The notes under the pieces are model-generated. The model had not been told where the DNA came from, made no database searches, and saw nothing but the letters and a program-made list of their open reading frames with translations. Positions 26,059 to 37,321 of a stretch of DNA of 64,000 bases are shown here, piece after piece. The translations under genes and the position numbers were made by a program. The number at the start of each line of letters is the position of its first letter. Positions within the stretch are counted from its first letter, which is position 1. Source of the DNA: Eubacteriaceae bacterium (GTDB taxonomy: Bacteria > Bacillota > Clostridia > Peptostreptococcales > Anaerovoracaceae); the NCBI GenBank assembly GCA_902362805.1, contig CABIXY010000007.1, positions 100,634 through 164,633 of the forward strand, given 5' to 3'.

Positions 26059-27587
<1,529 letters not shown>

Positions 27588-27605
27588 GTTTAGCGTCCTC
27601 CTTCC

Positions 27606-29267
27606 CTAATCGATAATCATATCTTCGACGGTCTTTCCTCCCGGAATCATCGGCAGTACCCGCTCTTCTCTCGAAATCAGACAGTCGATCCAAACAGGAC
27701 CTTCCGACTGCAGCGCTTTTTCCATGGCCGCCGTGAATTCCTCACAGGTCTCCGCTCTATAACCTTTTGCGCCAAAGGCTTCTGCCAACTTGACAAAGTC
27801 GGTCTTTCTTTCTGGCGTCGTATTAGAATACCTGTTTTCATAGAATATGGTCTGCCACTGGTAAACCATTCCCAAAACCTTGTTGTTCATGATAATTGTA
27901 ATAATCGGCAGATTCTCACTGACCGCCGTACAGGCTTCGTTCAAGTTCATATGGAAAGAACCGTCACCAGTGATGTGGATGACTCTGTCCTTTGGACAGC
28001 CCATCTGTGCGCCAATTGCCGCGCCATATCCGAATCCCATGGTTCCCAGGCCTCCGCTGGTGATGAACTTCTTCGCTTTGTTATGTTTGAGATACTGTGC
28101 CGCCCACATCTGGTGTTGTCCAACGTCAGTTACATAAATCGTATCCTCATCGGTCATATCGCAGATAGTAGAAAGAATCTCCTGCGGATGAAGCTTGCAT
28201 TCTGGCGATTTGACAATCCGTTCTTTCTTCTTCCATCCCACAACACGTTCATGCCATTCTGTATGGTTCTGCTCCTCAATATATGGCAGCGCCCTGGTGA
28301 TAAACTCTTTGATATCACCGACACAGCACTTGTCAACCATGACGTTCTTGTTGATTTCACTGCGGTCGATGTCAATCTGTACGATCTTCGCCCGCTTAGC
28401 AAATTTGTCCGGATTCAGGGCAACTCTGTCACTGAATCTGGCGCCAAAGGCAACGACCAAATCAGCCTGGTCGATGGCTCGGTTAGCAGCCACGCTGCCG
28501 TGCATTCCGATCAAGCCCAGATTGAGATCACTGTCGTATCCCACGACACCTGCAGCCATCAAAGTATAGGTCGCCGGAATGTCCGCCTTCTCCAATAATG
28601 CAGTCAATTCTTTGCAGGCATCTGACGCCACCACGCCGCCTCCTATGTATGCTACCGGCTTTTCTGCCGCATTAATCAATTTGACAATTGCTGCAATATC
28701 GTCCCGTTCCATCACCGGACGCGGTTTCAGTTCTAACGGTGTTTTTGATGTATATTCAATGCTCGCGGCAGTTACGTCCTTGGTAATGTCCACGAGGACA
28801 GGACCCTTTCTCCCGCTATTTGCAATCTTGAATGCCTCTCTCAGAGCAGGCTCAAGATCTTCGATTCTATTTACAAAGTAATTGTGCTTTGTAATAGGCA
28901 GTGTGACTCCCGTAATACAAATTTCTTGGAATGTATCACGACCGATCAGGGAGTCAGGCACGTTGGCCGTAATAGCGACCATCGGAATGCTGTCCATAAA
29001 TGCCGTCGCAATACCTGTTACCAGATTGGTCGCACCCGGACCGCTGGTAGAAAATACCACACCGGTCTTACCCGTAGCCCTGGCGTATCCGTCGGCAGCA
29101 TGTGCAGCACCCTGTTCATGCGCAGTGAGAACATGCTTAATCCTATCGCTGTATTTATATAATTCGTCATAGATATTCAGAGCTGTTCCGCCTGGATATC
29201 CAAAGACAGTGTCAACGCCATGATCAAGCAATACTTCTGCCACTACTTGTGATCCTGTCATTTTCAT
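27606..29267 (-). CDS. ilvB: Acetolactate synthase, catalytic large subunit
   Basis: The 553-residue ThDP- and FAD-dependent enzyme makes acetolactate or acetohydroxybutyrate. ThDP-binding elements are GDGSFHMNLNE...NNKVLGMV and the catalytic Glu in LTAHEQGAAHAADGYAR. The start at 29267 (MKMTGSQVV) follows AAGGAGAG. A longer frame reaching 29405 would cover the promoter and is not real. First gene of the ilv operon. Confidence 0.97.
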   Translation of the reverse strand: MKMTGSQVVAEVLLDHGVDTVFGYPGGTALNIYDELYKYSDRIKHVLTAHEQGAAHAADGYARATGKTGVVFSTSGPGATNLVTGIATAFMDSIPMVAITANVPDSLIGRDTFQEICITGVTLPITKHNYFVNRIEDLEPALREAFKIANSGRKGPVLVDITKDVTAASIEYTSKTPLELKPRPVMERDDIAAIVKLINAAEKPVAYIGGGVVASDACKELTALLEKADIPATYTLMAAGVVGYDSDLNLGLIGMHGSVAANRAIDQADLVVAFGARFSDRVALNPDKFAKRAKIVQIDIDRSEINKNVMVDKCCVGDIKEFITRALPYIEEQNHTEWHERVVGWKKKERIVKSPECKLHPQEILSTICDMTDEDTIYVTDVGQHQMWAAQYLKHNKAKKFITSGGLGTMGFGYGAAIGAQMGCPKDRVIHITGDGSFHMNLNEACTAVSENLPIITIIMNNKVLGMVYQWQTIFYENRYSNTTPERKTDFVKLAEAFGAKGYRAETCEEFTAAMEKALQSEGPVWIDCLISREERVLPMIPGGKTVEDMIID

Positions 29268-29322
29268 ACTCTCTCTCCTTTTTTCTAGCATTAAACGGGC
29301 TAACGCAGTAGCCCATATATCT

Positions 29323-29350
29323 ATTATAATCTTTGCACTATAAAAGTCAA
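29323..29350 (-). promoter_or_regulatory. Promoter of the ilvBNCD operon
   Basis: Minus-strand TTGACT (29350-29345), 16-bp spacer, TATAAT (29328-29323). The short leader that follows holds one small hairpin (GGGCTA/TAGCCC) and no T-box. Confidence 0.75.
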
Positions 29351-29412
29351 CTCTTTTTGTTATTTGTTCACAAAAAAATGCACCAATAATTAAGATTGAG
29401 CACAAATTTAGG

Positions 29413-29441
29413 TTGACATCGGGCGCTTCTTCATTTATATT
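29413..29441 (+). promoter_or_regulatory. Promoter of the leu operon
   Basis: TTGACA (29413-29418), 17-bp spacer, TATATT (29436-29441), followed by the T-box leader. Confidence 0.75.
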
Positions 29442-29469
29442 ATTATCATAGCATAAATTTTAAAAGTTG

Positions 29470-29690
29470 CAATGACGGGAATAAATTATAAGCAAAGGTT
29501 TTTCAGAGAGCGTCCGGTTGGTGGAAGGCCGCAGACCTTTTATAATGTCTCACCCCCGAGCGACAAAAACGAGAGGGCATATAATTTAGATTATGTCAAA
29601 AAGAGTGGTACCGCGGAAGCAGTCAATAAGAATTGCATTTCGTCTCTTTAGTGATTTTGAGAAAATCGCCGAAGAGACGATTTTCTTGTT
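29470..29690 (+). promoter_or_regulatory. T-box riboswitch, leucine specifier
   Basis: The leader contains the stem I AGAGAG motif, GGTTGGTGGAAGG apical elements, a specifier CTC at 29549-29551 (in GTCTCACCCCCGAG), the T-box sequence AGAGTGGTACCGCGG (29602-29616) and a terminator. CTC is a leucine codon, so uncharged tRNA-Leu should promote antitermination and expression of the leu genes. Context and specifier agree. Confidence 0.93.
29641..29690 (+). terminator. T-box-controlled terminator
   Basis: CGTCTCTT pairs with AAGAGACG, with an inner GATTTTGAGAAAATC stem and a T-rich tail (ATTTTCTTGTT). It is mutually exclusive with the antiterminator that uses the T-box sequence. Confidence 0.88.
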
Positions 29691-29737
29691 ACTCAAATTG
29701 AATGATCAATATTATATGAAATGCGGAGGTTATTACA

Positions 29738-31444
29738 ATGAAAAATTACGACAAGTATAGGGTGGGCTATTTTAATCCCCCTATGGCCGAAATGGAATGG
29801 CCAAACAAGGATCACATCGAAAAAGCGCCCAGATGGTGCAGCGTAGATTTACGTGACGGCAATCAAGCTCTGATTGTACCCATGAGTTTAGAAGAAAAAC
29901 TGGAGTTTTTTCAATTTCTGGTTTTCATCGGATTCAAAGAAATCGAAGTCGGCTTTCCTGCAGCATCAGAAACAGAATACGAATTCTTAAGGCGCTTGAT
30001 TGAAGACGATATGATTCCTGACGACGTAACCGTACAGGTTCTGACACAGTCAAGAAAACACATCATAGATAAAACATTTGAAGCGCTGAAAGGCGCGAAG
30101 CGTGCCGTCGTACATCTGTATAATTCCACTTCTTTCGCTCAGAGGCAGCAGGTATTCAGAGCTTCCGAAGAGGAAATTATTCAGATTGCAAAAGATGGCG
30201 CTATATTAATGAAGGAATATGCGGAGAAATTTCCTGAAACGCAGTTCCAGTTCGAATACTCGCCAGAAAGTTTCACTGGTACTGAAATGGAATTTGCAAA
30301 AGATATCTGCAACGAAGTAATAGATATCTGGCAGCCGACGCCAGACAACAAAGTCATCATCAATCTGCCGGCCACTGTTGAGATGTCCATGCCCCATGTC
30401 TTCGCTAATCAAATCGAATACATGTGTAAACATCTTCATCGCAGGGAAAATGTCGTTGTTTCCCTCCATCCCCACAACGACAGAGGCACCGGCGTAGCTG
30501 ACGCGGAATTAGGTCTTTTGGCAGGCGGAGACAGAATCGAAGGAACACTCTTCGGAAATGGCGAAAGAACCGGAAACGTAGATATCGTGACTTTGGCAAT
30601 GAATATGTTCACCCACGGTGTCGATCCAGAGCTGGACTTTACCAATATGCCGCAAGCCGTTGAAATTTACGAGAAGTATACCGGCATGAAGGTAAACCCT
30701 CGTCAGCCTTATGCTGGGGATCTGGTGTTCGCCGCATTTTCTGGTTCTCACCAGGATGCCATCGCCAAAGGTATGAAGTGGAGAGAAGAAATGGATCCAT
30801 CCAGATGGACCGTGCCATACCTGCCGATTGACCCTCATGATGTGGGCCGAGAATATGAAGGTGACGTCATCAGAATTAACAGCCAGTCTGGCAAGGGCGG
30901 TATCGCATACATCATTGAACGTGATTACGGATATGTAATTCCAAAAGCTATGAGAGCAGAAGTGGGCTACATGATGAAAGATATTTCTGACAAACGTCAC
31001 GAAGAGCTTTCCCCTTCCGAAATCTTCACAGCGTTTGAAGCAGAATATATCAACGATTTTGCTCCAATCGATATTACAGAAGCCATGTTCAGTCACTTCT
31101 CATCGACGAAATCAGAAGAAGACAACAGCGTAGGCGTAAGAATGAAAGTGGTCATCGACGGAGAGTCTTTCAATCTGGAAGCTGAAGGAAACGGACGTCT
31201 TGACGCAGTAAGTAACGCACTCAAAAAGACACAATATCACTTTGATTATAAGTTCATCACCTATTCAGAGCACGCTATCGGATCTGATTCCAACTCCAAG
31301 GCCGCTGCCTATGTCTGCATCGCCGATAAAGCTGGAAATCTGTACTGGGGTATCGGAACCCACGCCGACATCATCCTGGCGTCCGTCAATGCCCTGGTCA
31401 GCGCCCTGAACAGAATGAATAAGAAAATACATTTTGTAAAGTAG
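29738..31444 (+). CDS. leuA: 2-isopropylmalate synthase, long LeuA2 type
   Basis: The 568-residue enzyme condenses acetyl-CoA with 2-ketoisovalerate. Catalytic-domain motifs are [14 protein letters not shown] and the metal-binding [11 protein letters not shown]; a C-terminal regulatory domain (about residues 440-560) is present for leucine feedback. The length and N-terminal sequence match the actinobacterial/clostridial long form. It follows the leucine T-box and starts behind GGAGG. Confidence 0.95.
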   Translation: MKNYDKYRVGYFNPPMAEMEWPNKDHIEKAPRWCSVDLRDGNQALIVPMSLEEKLEFFQFLVFIGFKEIEVGFPAASETEYEFLRRLIEDDMIPDDVTVQVLTQSRKHIIDKTFEALKGAKRAVVHLYNSTSFAQRQQVFRASEEEIIQIAKDGAILMKEYAEKFPETQFQFEYSPESFTGTEMEFAKDICNEVIDIWQPTPDNKVIINLPATVEMSMPHVFANQIEYMCKHLHRRENVVVSLHPHNDRGTGVADAELGLLAGGDRIEGTLFGNGERTGNVDIVTLAMNMFTHGVDPELDFTNMPQAVEIYEKYTGMKVNPRQPYAGDLVFAAFSGSHQDAIAKGMKWREEMDPSRWTVPYLPIDPHDVGREYEGDVIRINSQSGKGGIAYIIERDYGYVIPKAMRAEVGYMMKDISDKRHEELSPSEIFTAFEAEYINDFAPIDITEAMFSHFSSTKSEEDNSVGVRMKVVIDGESFNLEAEGNGRLDAVSNALKKTQYHFDYKFITYSEHAIGSDSNSKAAAYVCIADKAGNLYWGIGTHADIILASVNALVSALNRMNKKIHFVK

Positions 31445-31455
31445 AGGTAAAAATT

Positions 31456-32718
31456 ATGGGAATGACAATGACACAAAAAATTCTGGCGGCACACGCCGGC
31501 CTTGATAAGGTAGTCCCCGGTCAGTTAATTAATGCAAAATTAGACATGGTTCTTGCTAACGATATCACCGGACCTGTCTCCATCAACGAGTTTGAGGGAG
31601 CAGGCTTCGACAAAGTCTTTGACAAGAGCAAAATCTCACTGGTCATGGATCACTTTACGCCGAACAAGGACATTAAAAGCGCGGAACAATGCAAGCAGTG
31701 CAGAACCTTTGCCAAAAAATTTGATATAGATAATTTTTATGACGTAGGAAACATGGGCATCGAGCATGCCCTGCTTCCAGAGAAAGGATTGGTTGCTGCA
31801 GGAGATGCCATCATCGGCGCCGATTCTCACACATGTACTTACGGAGCTCTAGGCGCCTTTTCTACAGGGGTCGGTTCTACCGATCTGGCAGCCGGTATTG
31901 CTACTGGCCAGGCTTGGTTCAAAGTACCAAGCGCACTAAAATTTAATCTGACCGGTTCTCTGCCTGAAAATGTCAGTGGAAAAGACGTCATCTTGCACAT
32001 CATTGGCATGATCGGTGTTGACGGCGCGCTTTATAAATCCATGGAGTTTACTGGACCAGGCGCTCAGAGTCTGTCTATGGATGACAGACTTTGTATCTGC
32101 AACATGGCAATCGAAGCTGGCGGCAAAAACGGCATCTTCCCGGTTGATGAAATTACAAAAGAATATATGGACAGCCGCGTTGATAGAAAATATACCGTGT
32201 TCGAAGCTGATGAAGATGCTGCGTATGACAGCGTCTATGAAATCAATCTAAGTGAACTGAAGCCAACGATTGCCTTCCCTCATCTGCCGGAAAACACAAA
32301 GTCAGTCGAAGAAGCTGGCGATATCAGAATTGACCAGGTAGTCATCGGTTCCTGCACAAACGGACGTTTATCCGATATGCGTATCGCTGCCGAGATTTTA
32401 GAAGGAAAGCACATCCACAAAGATGTCAGGGCGATCATCATTCCTGCCACACAGCAGATTTACAAAGACTGCATCCGTCTAGGATATCTTGACACCTTCA
32501 TTGATGCAGGCTGTGTTGTCTCCACGCCAACATGCGGCCCTTGTCTGGGTGGACACATGGGAATTTTAGCCGAAGGAGAACGATGTGTGGCGACTACTAA
32601 TCGAAATTTTGTCGGCAGAATGGGACACACCAAATCAGAGGTTTATCTGGCAAGCCCTGCTGTAGCAGCAGCTTCCGCCATTGCCGGTAAAATTGCTGCA
32701 CCAGAAAGGAGAGGTTAA
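31456..32718 (+). CDS. leuC: 3-isopropylmalate dehydratase, large subunit
   Basis: The 420-residue aconitase-family protein isomerises 2- to 3-isopropylmalate with LeuD. Fe-S cysteines lie in [10 protein letters not shown] and [12 protein letters not shown]. It begins [15 protein letters not shown], as usual in the family. It lies 11 nt after leuA, with GAGGT upstream. Confidence 0.96.
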   Translation: MGMTMTQKILAAHAGLDKVVPGQLINAKLDMVLANDITGPVSINEFEGAGFDKVFDKSKISLVMDHFTPNKDIKSAEQCKQCRTFAKKFDIDNFYDVGNMGIEHALLPEKGLVAAGDAIIGADSHTCTYGALGAFSTGVGSTDLAAGIATGQAWFKVPSALKFNLTGSLPENVSGKDVILHIIGMIGVDGALYKSMEFTGPGAQSLSMDDRLCICNMAIEAGGKNGIFPVDEITKEYMDSRVDRKYTVFEADEDAAYDSVYEINLSELKPTIAFPHLPENTKSVEEAGDIRIDQVVIGSCTNGRLSDMRIAAEILEGKHIHKDVRAIIIPATQQIYKDCIRLGYLDTFIDAGCVVSTPTCGPCLGGHMGILAEGERCVATTNRNFVGRMGHTKSEVYLASPAVAAASAIAGKIAAPERRG

Positions 32719-32720
32719 TC

Positions 32721-33200
32721 ATGGACGCTAAAGGACGAGTACATAAATACGGGAATAATGTGGATACAGACGTCATCATTCCTGCCAGACACTTGAATAC
32801 TCAGGATCACAAAGAACTGGCAAGTCACTGCATGGAAGATATCGATGCAGCGTTTATCAGCAAGGTCAAACCTGGAGACATCATGGTTGCCGGCGAAAAC
32901 TTCGGCTGTGGATCCTCCAGAGAACACGCTCCCATCGCTATCAAGGCATCCGGTATCAGCTGTGTCATTGCCACTACCTTTGCAAGAATCTTCTATCGCA
33001 ATGCCATCAATATCGGACTGCCAATCTTAGAATGTCCACAGGCAAGCCAGAAGATTGATGACGGAGACGAAGTTGAAATCGATTTTGGTACCGGAACCAT
33101 CACCAATATAACGAAGAACGAAACTTACCAGGCCCTCCCATTCCCTGACTTTATCAAAAACATCATCTCAAAGGGTGGTCTGCTGAACAGTATCAAATAG
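32721..33200 (+). CDS. leuD: 3-isopropylmalate dehydratase, small subunit
   Basis: The 159-residue swivel-domain subunit has [13 protein letters not shown] and [14 protein letters not shown] substrate-binding motifs. It is the short LeuD type and starts 2 nt after leuC, implying tight translational coupling. Confidence 0.96.
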   Translation: MDAKGRVHKYGNNVDTDVIIPARHLNTQDHKELASHCMEDIDAAFISKVKPGDIMVAGENFGCGSSREHAPIAIKASGISCVIATTFARIFYRNAINIGLPILECPQASQKIDDGDEVEIDFGTGTITNITKNETYQALPFPDFIKNIISKGGLLNSIK

Positions 33201-33247
33201 ACTGCACAAGCAAAGTGATACAAAACGACAAACAAATGGAGGAATAT

Positions 33248-34315
33248 ATGAATTATTACATAGCTGTAGTTCAAGGCGACGGCATCGGTCCTGAAGTGGT
33301 GACCGAAGCCATCAAAGTGCTTGACAAAATCGGCGAAAAATACGGACACACTTTTCACTATAACCGCGTCCTGGCCGGAGGCGCAGCCATCGACGCTACG
33401 GGTAAATGCCTGCCAGAAGATACGGTAGATATCTGCAAAAGCAGTGATGCAGTTCTGCTCGGTGCTGTCGGCGGTCCCAAATGGGATACCCTGCCTGGCG
33501 ATGAAAGACCAGAGAGAGCGCTTCTTGGTCTTAGAAAGGCCTTGGGGCTCTTCGCCAACCTGCGGCCTGCCATGGTCTTTGACGAGCTGGCTGACGCTTC
33601 CCCACTGAAGCCGGAAATTATCGCCGGCGGATTGGATATCGTTGTCGTCAGAGAGTTAACCGGCGGTATCTATTTCGGCGAAAAAGGCACGAAAATGACC
33701 GAAATGGGAACTGCTGCTTATGATGTCGAGCAATACTCTGAAGAAGAGGTCAGAAGGATTGCGGAAGTCGCCTTTGACATGGCCATGAAGAGAAATAAGA
33801 AAGTGACCAGCATAGATAAGGCAAATGTTCTGGAAAGTTCAAGACTTTGGAGAAGAGTTGTTGCGGAAGTTGCAAAGAACTACCCCGAAGTAGAATTAGA
33901 AAATTTCTACGTGGACAATGCCGCCATGCAGCTTGTGCGCAGCCCTAAACAATTTGACGTCCTAGTGACCAGTAATATTTTCGGTGATATCTTGTCCGAC
34001 GAGGCCAGTCAGATTACAGGCTCTATCGGCATGCTGCCATCCGCCAGTCTGGCTACTGGCAACTTCGGTATGTACGAGCCGGTTCACGGCTCCGCTCCGG
34101 ATATTGCCGGACAGAACCTGGCTAACCCAATTGCTACAATCCTGTCTGTTGCTATGATGCTGCGGTATACCTTCGAGTTATCTCAAGAGGCAGATGATAT
34201 CGAAGATGCCGTCAAAAAATTCTTGGCTGCAGGTTATCGGACACCGGACATCTGTGCAGGAAATGAATCTATCGGTACAAAAGAAGCTGGTGATAAAATC
34301 GTATCTATGATTTAA
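33248..34315 (+). CDS. leuB: 3-isopropylmalate dehydrogenase
   Basis: The 355-residue NAD-dependent dehydrogenase completes leucine precursor synthesis. It has GDGIGPEVV at the start, the family motif [24 protein letters not shown] and [12 protein letters not shown]. The ATG at 33248 follows ATGGAGGAA; the upstream in-frame GTG at 33215 is not preceded by an RBS. Last gene of the leu operon. Confidence 0.96.
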   Translation: MNYYIAVVQGDGIGPEVVTEAIKVLDKIGEKYGHTFHYNRVLAGGAAIDATGKCLPEDTVDICKSSDAVLLGAVGGPKWDTLPGDERPERALLGLRKALGLFANLRPAMVFDELADASPLKPEIIAGGLDIVVVRELTGGIYFGEKGTKMTEMGTAAYDVEQYSEEEVRRIAEVAFDMAMKRNKKVTSIDKANVLESSRLWRRVVAEVAKNYPEVELENFYVDNAAMQLVRSPKQFDVLVTSNIFGDILSDEASQITGSIGMLPSASLATGNFGMYEPVHGSAPDIAGQNLANPIATILSVAMMLRYTFELSQEADDIEDAVKKFLAAGYRTPDICAGNESIGTKEAGDKIVSMI

Positions 34316-34342
34316 AGAACGATTCTCTGTGGTTCGTTCTTT
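34314..34342 (+). terminator. First terminator-like hairpin after leuB
   Basis: AAAGAACGA/TCGTTCTTT is a perfect 9-bp stem overlapping the leuB stop codon, followed by a weak U tract. Confidence 0.6.
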
Positions 34343-34354
34343 AATATTTCCTAT

Positions 34355-34395
34355 AAAAAAGAAAGTCACAGCAAAAGGCTGCGGCTTTCTTTTTT
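34355..34395 (+). terminator. Second terminator after leuB
   Basis: AAAAAAGAAAG/CTTTCTTTTTT with inner CAGC/GCTG. The A and T tracts make it work in both directions. From here to 34590 there is only non-coding sequence apart from a doubtful 27-codon frame on minus. Confidence 0.8.
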
Positions 34396-34590
34396 ACGAA
34401 GAAATCGAAATAAGCAGGTTAAATCACATGATTATTGTACAACGGGAATCTCTGAAATATATTCTTTAATCAGCCTGATGGCTTCGTACAGCGCCTCCAT
34501 TGAATGACCAATCATCTTGCTTGCATAAAAGCCAATTTTTCGTCAAAAGATACCTTAAGAAATATTAAGAAAAAACTCCAGATGAATCTA

Positions 34591-34618
34591 TTGATTTTTA
34601 CTTTTTTTTTGCTATTAT
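34591..34618 (+). promoter_or_regulatory. Promoter of the O-acylation operon
   Basis: TTGATT (34591-34596), 16-bp T-rich spacer, TATTAT (34613-34618), about 45 bp before the first gene. Confidence 0.55.
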
Positions 34619-34663
34619 TATATAGGTAATCTTTATTTATGTATTTGAAAGGGAATGGGAGAA

Positions 34664-35461
34664 ATGAGAACGAACACGCAAACGAAAAGAACACATGGGA
34701 AAAAATATCTGATCTTTATCTTAGTCTTACTGATATTGGTAAGTCTATTTTTTATAAATTTTATGAGAAAGAATAGTTCTGCGGACTACAGTTCCAAGAC
34801 CATTAATGCAAATCTATCGGCGATATCCACCTTTGATTATTCCAAGGTAACTACAGTAGAATCAAAGATCAAGAAGCTGGAAACTACAGAAGCCAGAGGC
34901 ACTTTTGATGTCACAAAGAGACTGACAAAGGCGCAGTACAGAAGAATCTTCAGCACCAGCGCCATTCTGGGCGATTCAATCACGGAAGGGCTGGTAGACT
35001 ACGGTTATCTGGGCAGCGACCAGGTTTTCTGCAAAATCGGAGCGTCGATCATCTCGGGAGATGATTTATTCTCATCGGCAGCAAACACATATCCTAAATT
35101 CGCATTTATGTCCTTCGGCATGAACGACATGGGGAACTACTCGGGAAACGCAGATTCTTTCATCGAAAAATACTCCAAATTGATCAAAGAGTTTAAAAAA
35201 GTCTCCCCCGATACGAGAATCTTAATCAATGGAATCACTCCGCCGTCAAAAGAAGCCATCGCTAAGAATTCAATCTTGTCAAATTACAAAAAATTCAACA
35301 ATGAATTGAAAAAGATGTGCAAGGACTTAAAATTGACTTATATTGACAATAGTTATATCATTGAAGATCATCCAAACTATTATGCAGGAGATGGAATTCA
35401 TGTCGTATCTGAATTCTACCCTCTCTGGATGAATAACATGATACTGAAAGCGGGGTTATGA
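34664..35461 (+). CDS. Membrane-anchored SGNH/GDSL hydrolase
   Basis: About 265 residues with one N-terminal membrane anchor (KKYLIFILVLLILVSLFFI) and an extracytoplasmic SGNH domain. Block I is AILGDSITEGL, the block III-like motif is MSFGMNDMG, and block V is DGIHV (Asp-His of the triad). ATGs at 34655 and 34664 are both possible; the second is better spaced from AAAGGG. Co-transcribed with an MBOAT and a DHHW protein, it probably handles acetyl groups on cell-envelope polymers. Confidence 0.85.
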   Translation: MRTNTQTKRTHGKKYLIFILVLLILVSLFFINFMRKNSSADYSSKTINANLSAISTFDYSKVTTVESKIKKLETTEARGTFDVTKRLTKAQYRRIFSTSAILGDSITEGLVDYGYLGSDQVFCKIGASIISGDDLFSSAANTYPKFAFMSFGMNDMGNYSGNADSFIEKYSKLIKEFKKVSPDTRILINGITPPSKEAIAKNSILSNYKKFNNELKKMCKDLKLTYIDNSYIIEDHPNYYAGDGIHVVSEFYPLWMNNMILKAGL

Positions 35462-35919
35462 TGACAAAGAAAATAGTTTTCGTCGTTGTTTTGGTCGGAT
35501 TCCTTGCAATGGTTTACGCCAATGGAAATGCAAAGGATCTGCCGATGGAGGATATAGAGAATCAACTAATAGAAAAAACAAATATAGAGAAAATGGCCAA
35601 GTGTGACAACCGCAATCTGATGCAGTTTTTCGGTCTTGACTATGAACAATACGAATCCCATATTTTCTATAAAGGAAAAGAGGCTCTCAGTGTAGAAGAA
35701 GTGTTAATCGTTAAAGCACACAGCAAAGAGGATCTGTCATCTGTAAAAGATGCTGTGGATGCGAGAATTTCTTCCCAGATCAAAACATTTGAAGGATACG
35801 GGCCGGAACAAGTAGCTATGTTGAAAAATGCCATTGTGACCACAAAAGGCAATTATCTGTTCTACTGTGTCAGCAAAAATCCAGAGAAGTATGAGGAGGT
35901 GTTCAAAGATGCTATTTAG
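35458..35919 (+). CDS. DUF4358-type exported protein
   Basis: The 153-residue protein has an N-terminal hydrophobic segment (IVFVVVLVGFLAMVYA) and a compact external domain of the DUF4358 kind, common beside MBOAT genes in Clostridia; function unknown. Its ATG overlaps the stop of the SGNH gene (ATGA). Its 3' end overlaps the start of the MBOAT gene by 11 bp, so the three are translationally coupled. Confidence 0.8.
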   Translation: MMTKKIVFVVVLVGFLAMVYANGNAKDLPMEDIENQLIEKTNIEKMAKCDNRNLMQFFGLDYEQYESHIFYKGKEALSVEEVLIVKAHSKEDLSSVKDAVDARISSQIKTFEGYGPEQVAMLKNAIVTTKGNYLFYCVSKNPEKYEEVFKDAI

Positions 35920-37303
35920 CAGCATTGTGTTCCTCTTTTACTTTTTGCCTATCGTGCTGCTCGCTTATTTCGTAGTACCGAAGAAAGCGAAGAACATCGT
36001 GCTTCTCATCGCCAGCATCTTTTTCTACAGCTGGGGTGAACCGGTTTATGTATTCTTAATGATCTTCAGCGCCATCTTTAACTATTTTATGGCCATCGAT
36101 ATTGGAAGAGCAAAAGTTCATCAGAAATCTGGCAAATCGACCCTTGTTTTCACGGTGATCGTCAATCTGTTCGTCCTTTCCTTTTTCAAATATTATGGAT
36201 TCCTGATGGATACTGTCAACGGAATTCTCGGCACTGATATCAAGTACACTGCCTTAGCGCTGCCAATCGGTATTTCCTTTTATACCTTCCAAGCGCTCTC
36301 CTACATCTTTGATGTTTACAGAGGAAATGTGAAAGTACAGGTAAACCCTTTGAAGTTTACCCTCTATCTTGCTCTTTTCCCTCAGCTCATCGCCGGACCA
36401 ATTGTAAAATACAAGGATATTGCTGAGCAGCTGGATGAAAGACATGTAACACTGGAAAAGTTCGGTGATGGAACAATGAGGTTTCTCCTCGGGCTTGGCA
36501 AAAAGGTCATTCTTGCCAACAACCTGGGAGCGATTTATACCCAGATTATGGCGGTATCAGACAGCCAGGTCTCCGTACTCACCTACTGGATCGGCATCAT
36601 CGCTTACACCTTACAAATATACTTTGATTTCAGCGGATATTCCGATATGGCTATCGGTTTAGGAAAGATGTTCGGTTTTGAATTTATGGAGAATTTTAAT
36701 TATCCTTATATTTCCAAGACCATCACAGAATTCTGGCGCAGATGGCATATGTCTCTCTCCACCTGGTTTAGAGAGTACGTTTACATTCCCTTGGGCGGCA
36801 ACCGCGTTTCCATGCACAGGCACATCATCAATCTCTTAATCGTATGGTCCCTGACCGGACTATGGCATGGAGCCAGCTGGAATTTTGTCGTATGGGGTCT
36901 GTATTATGGTCTTCTCTTGATTTTAGAGAAGTACCTGATTGGAAAATATATCGAAAAAGCACCGACCTGGGCACAGCATCTCTATGCCATGATCATCGTT
37001 ATGATCGGTTGGGTCTTTTTCAGCAGCGTAGATCTGACAGCCGCCATAGACTATCTCAAGATCTTATTCTGCATGGGGGGCGTTCCTTTGGCCAACACCT
37101 ACACCCTCTATCTGCTGCGCACAAATCTGCTTCTGCTGGCCATCGGATGCATTGCCGCATCGCCAGAGCCGATGAAACAGTTCAACATTTTATGCAAAAA
37201 AAGTGCAGTTATTGCAATCATTATGATACTACTGGTACTGGTATTGGCGACGGCTTATCTGATTTTCAGCAGCTACAATCCATTCCTGTATTTCAGGTTC
37301 TAA
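35909..37303 (+). CDS. MBOAT-family O-acyltransferase (AlgI/DltB-like)
   Basis: The 464-residue polytopic protein has about ten or more helices and the MBOAT features WRRWHMSLSTWFREYVYIPLG and the invariant histidine in GLWHGASWNFVVWG. These enzymes pass acyl groups across the membrane onto exported polysaccharides or teichoic acids. The start at 35909 (MLFSSIVFLFYF) follows AGGAGG; the longer frame from 35867 would lie mostly in the preceding gene. Confidence 0.93.
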   Translation: MLFSSIVFLFYFLPIVLLAYFVVPKKAKNIVLLIASIFFYSWGEPVYVFLMIFSAIFNYFMAIDIGRAKVHQKSGKSTLVFTVIVNLFVLSFFKYYGFLMDTVNGILGTDIKYTALALPIGISFYTFQALSYIFDVYRGNVKVQVNPLKFTLYLALFPQLIAGPIVKYKDIAEQLDERHVTLEKFGDGTMRFLLGLGKKVILANNLGAIYTQIMAVSDSQVSVLTYWIGIIAYTLQIYFDFSGYSDMAIGLGKMFGFEFMENFNYPYISKTITEFWRRWHMSLSTWFREYVYIPLGGNRVSMHRHIINLLIVWSLTGLWHGASWNFVVWGLYYGLLLILEKYLIGKYIEKAPTWAQHLYAMIIVMIGWVFFSSVDLTAAIDYLKILFCMGGVPLANTYTLYLLRTNLLLLAIGCIAASPEPMKQFNILCKKSAVIAIIMILLVLVLATAYLIFSSYNPFLYFRF

Positions 37304-37321
37304 GGGGAGGAGGAATTACAA

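Noticed and set aside
27951..28598. Long plus-strand frames opposite ilvB, and similar long frames opposite leuA (30509-31096) and the adhesin (57509-58090, 60440-61132).
   Set aside because: They are antisense shadows of strongly supported genes, with no RBS or family signature.
29265..29315. A 16-codon frame (starting ATGGGCTACTGC on minus) overlapping the ilvB start, considered as an attenuator leader peptide.
   Set aside because: It lacks an RBS, starts within a few bases of the predicted transcript start and has no run of branched-chain codons.
34432..34515. A 27-codon frame on minus (MIGHSMEALYEAIRLIKEY...).
   Set aside because: It looks protein-like but is very short, lacks an RBS and has no support from neighbours; it could be a gene remnant.
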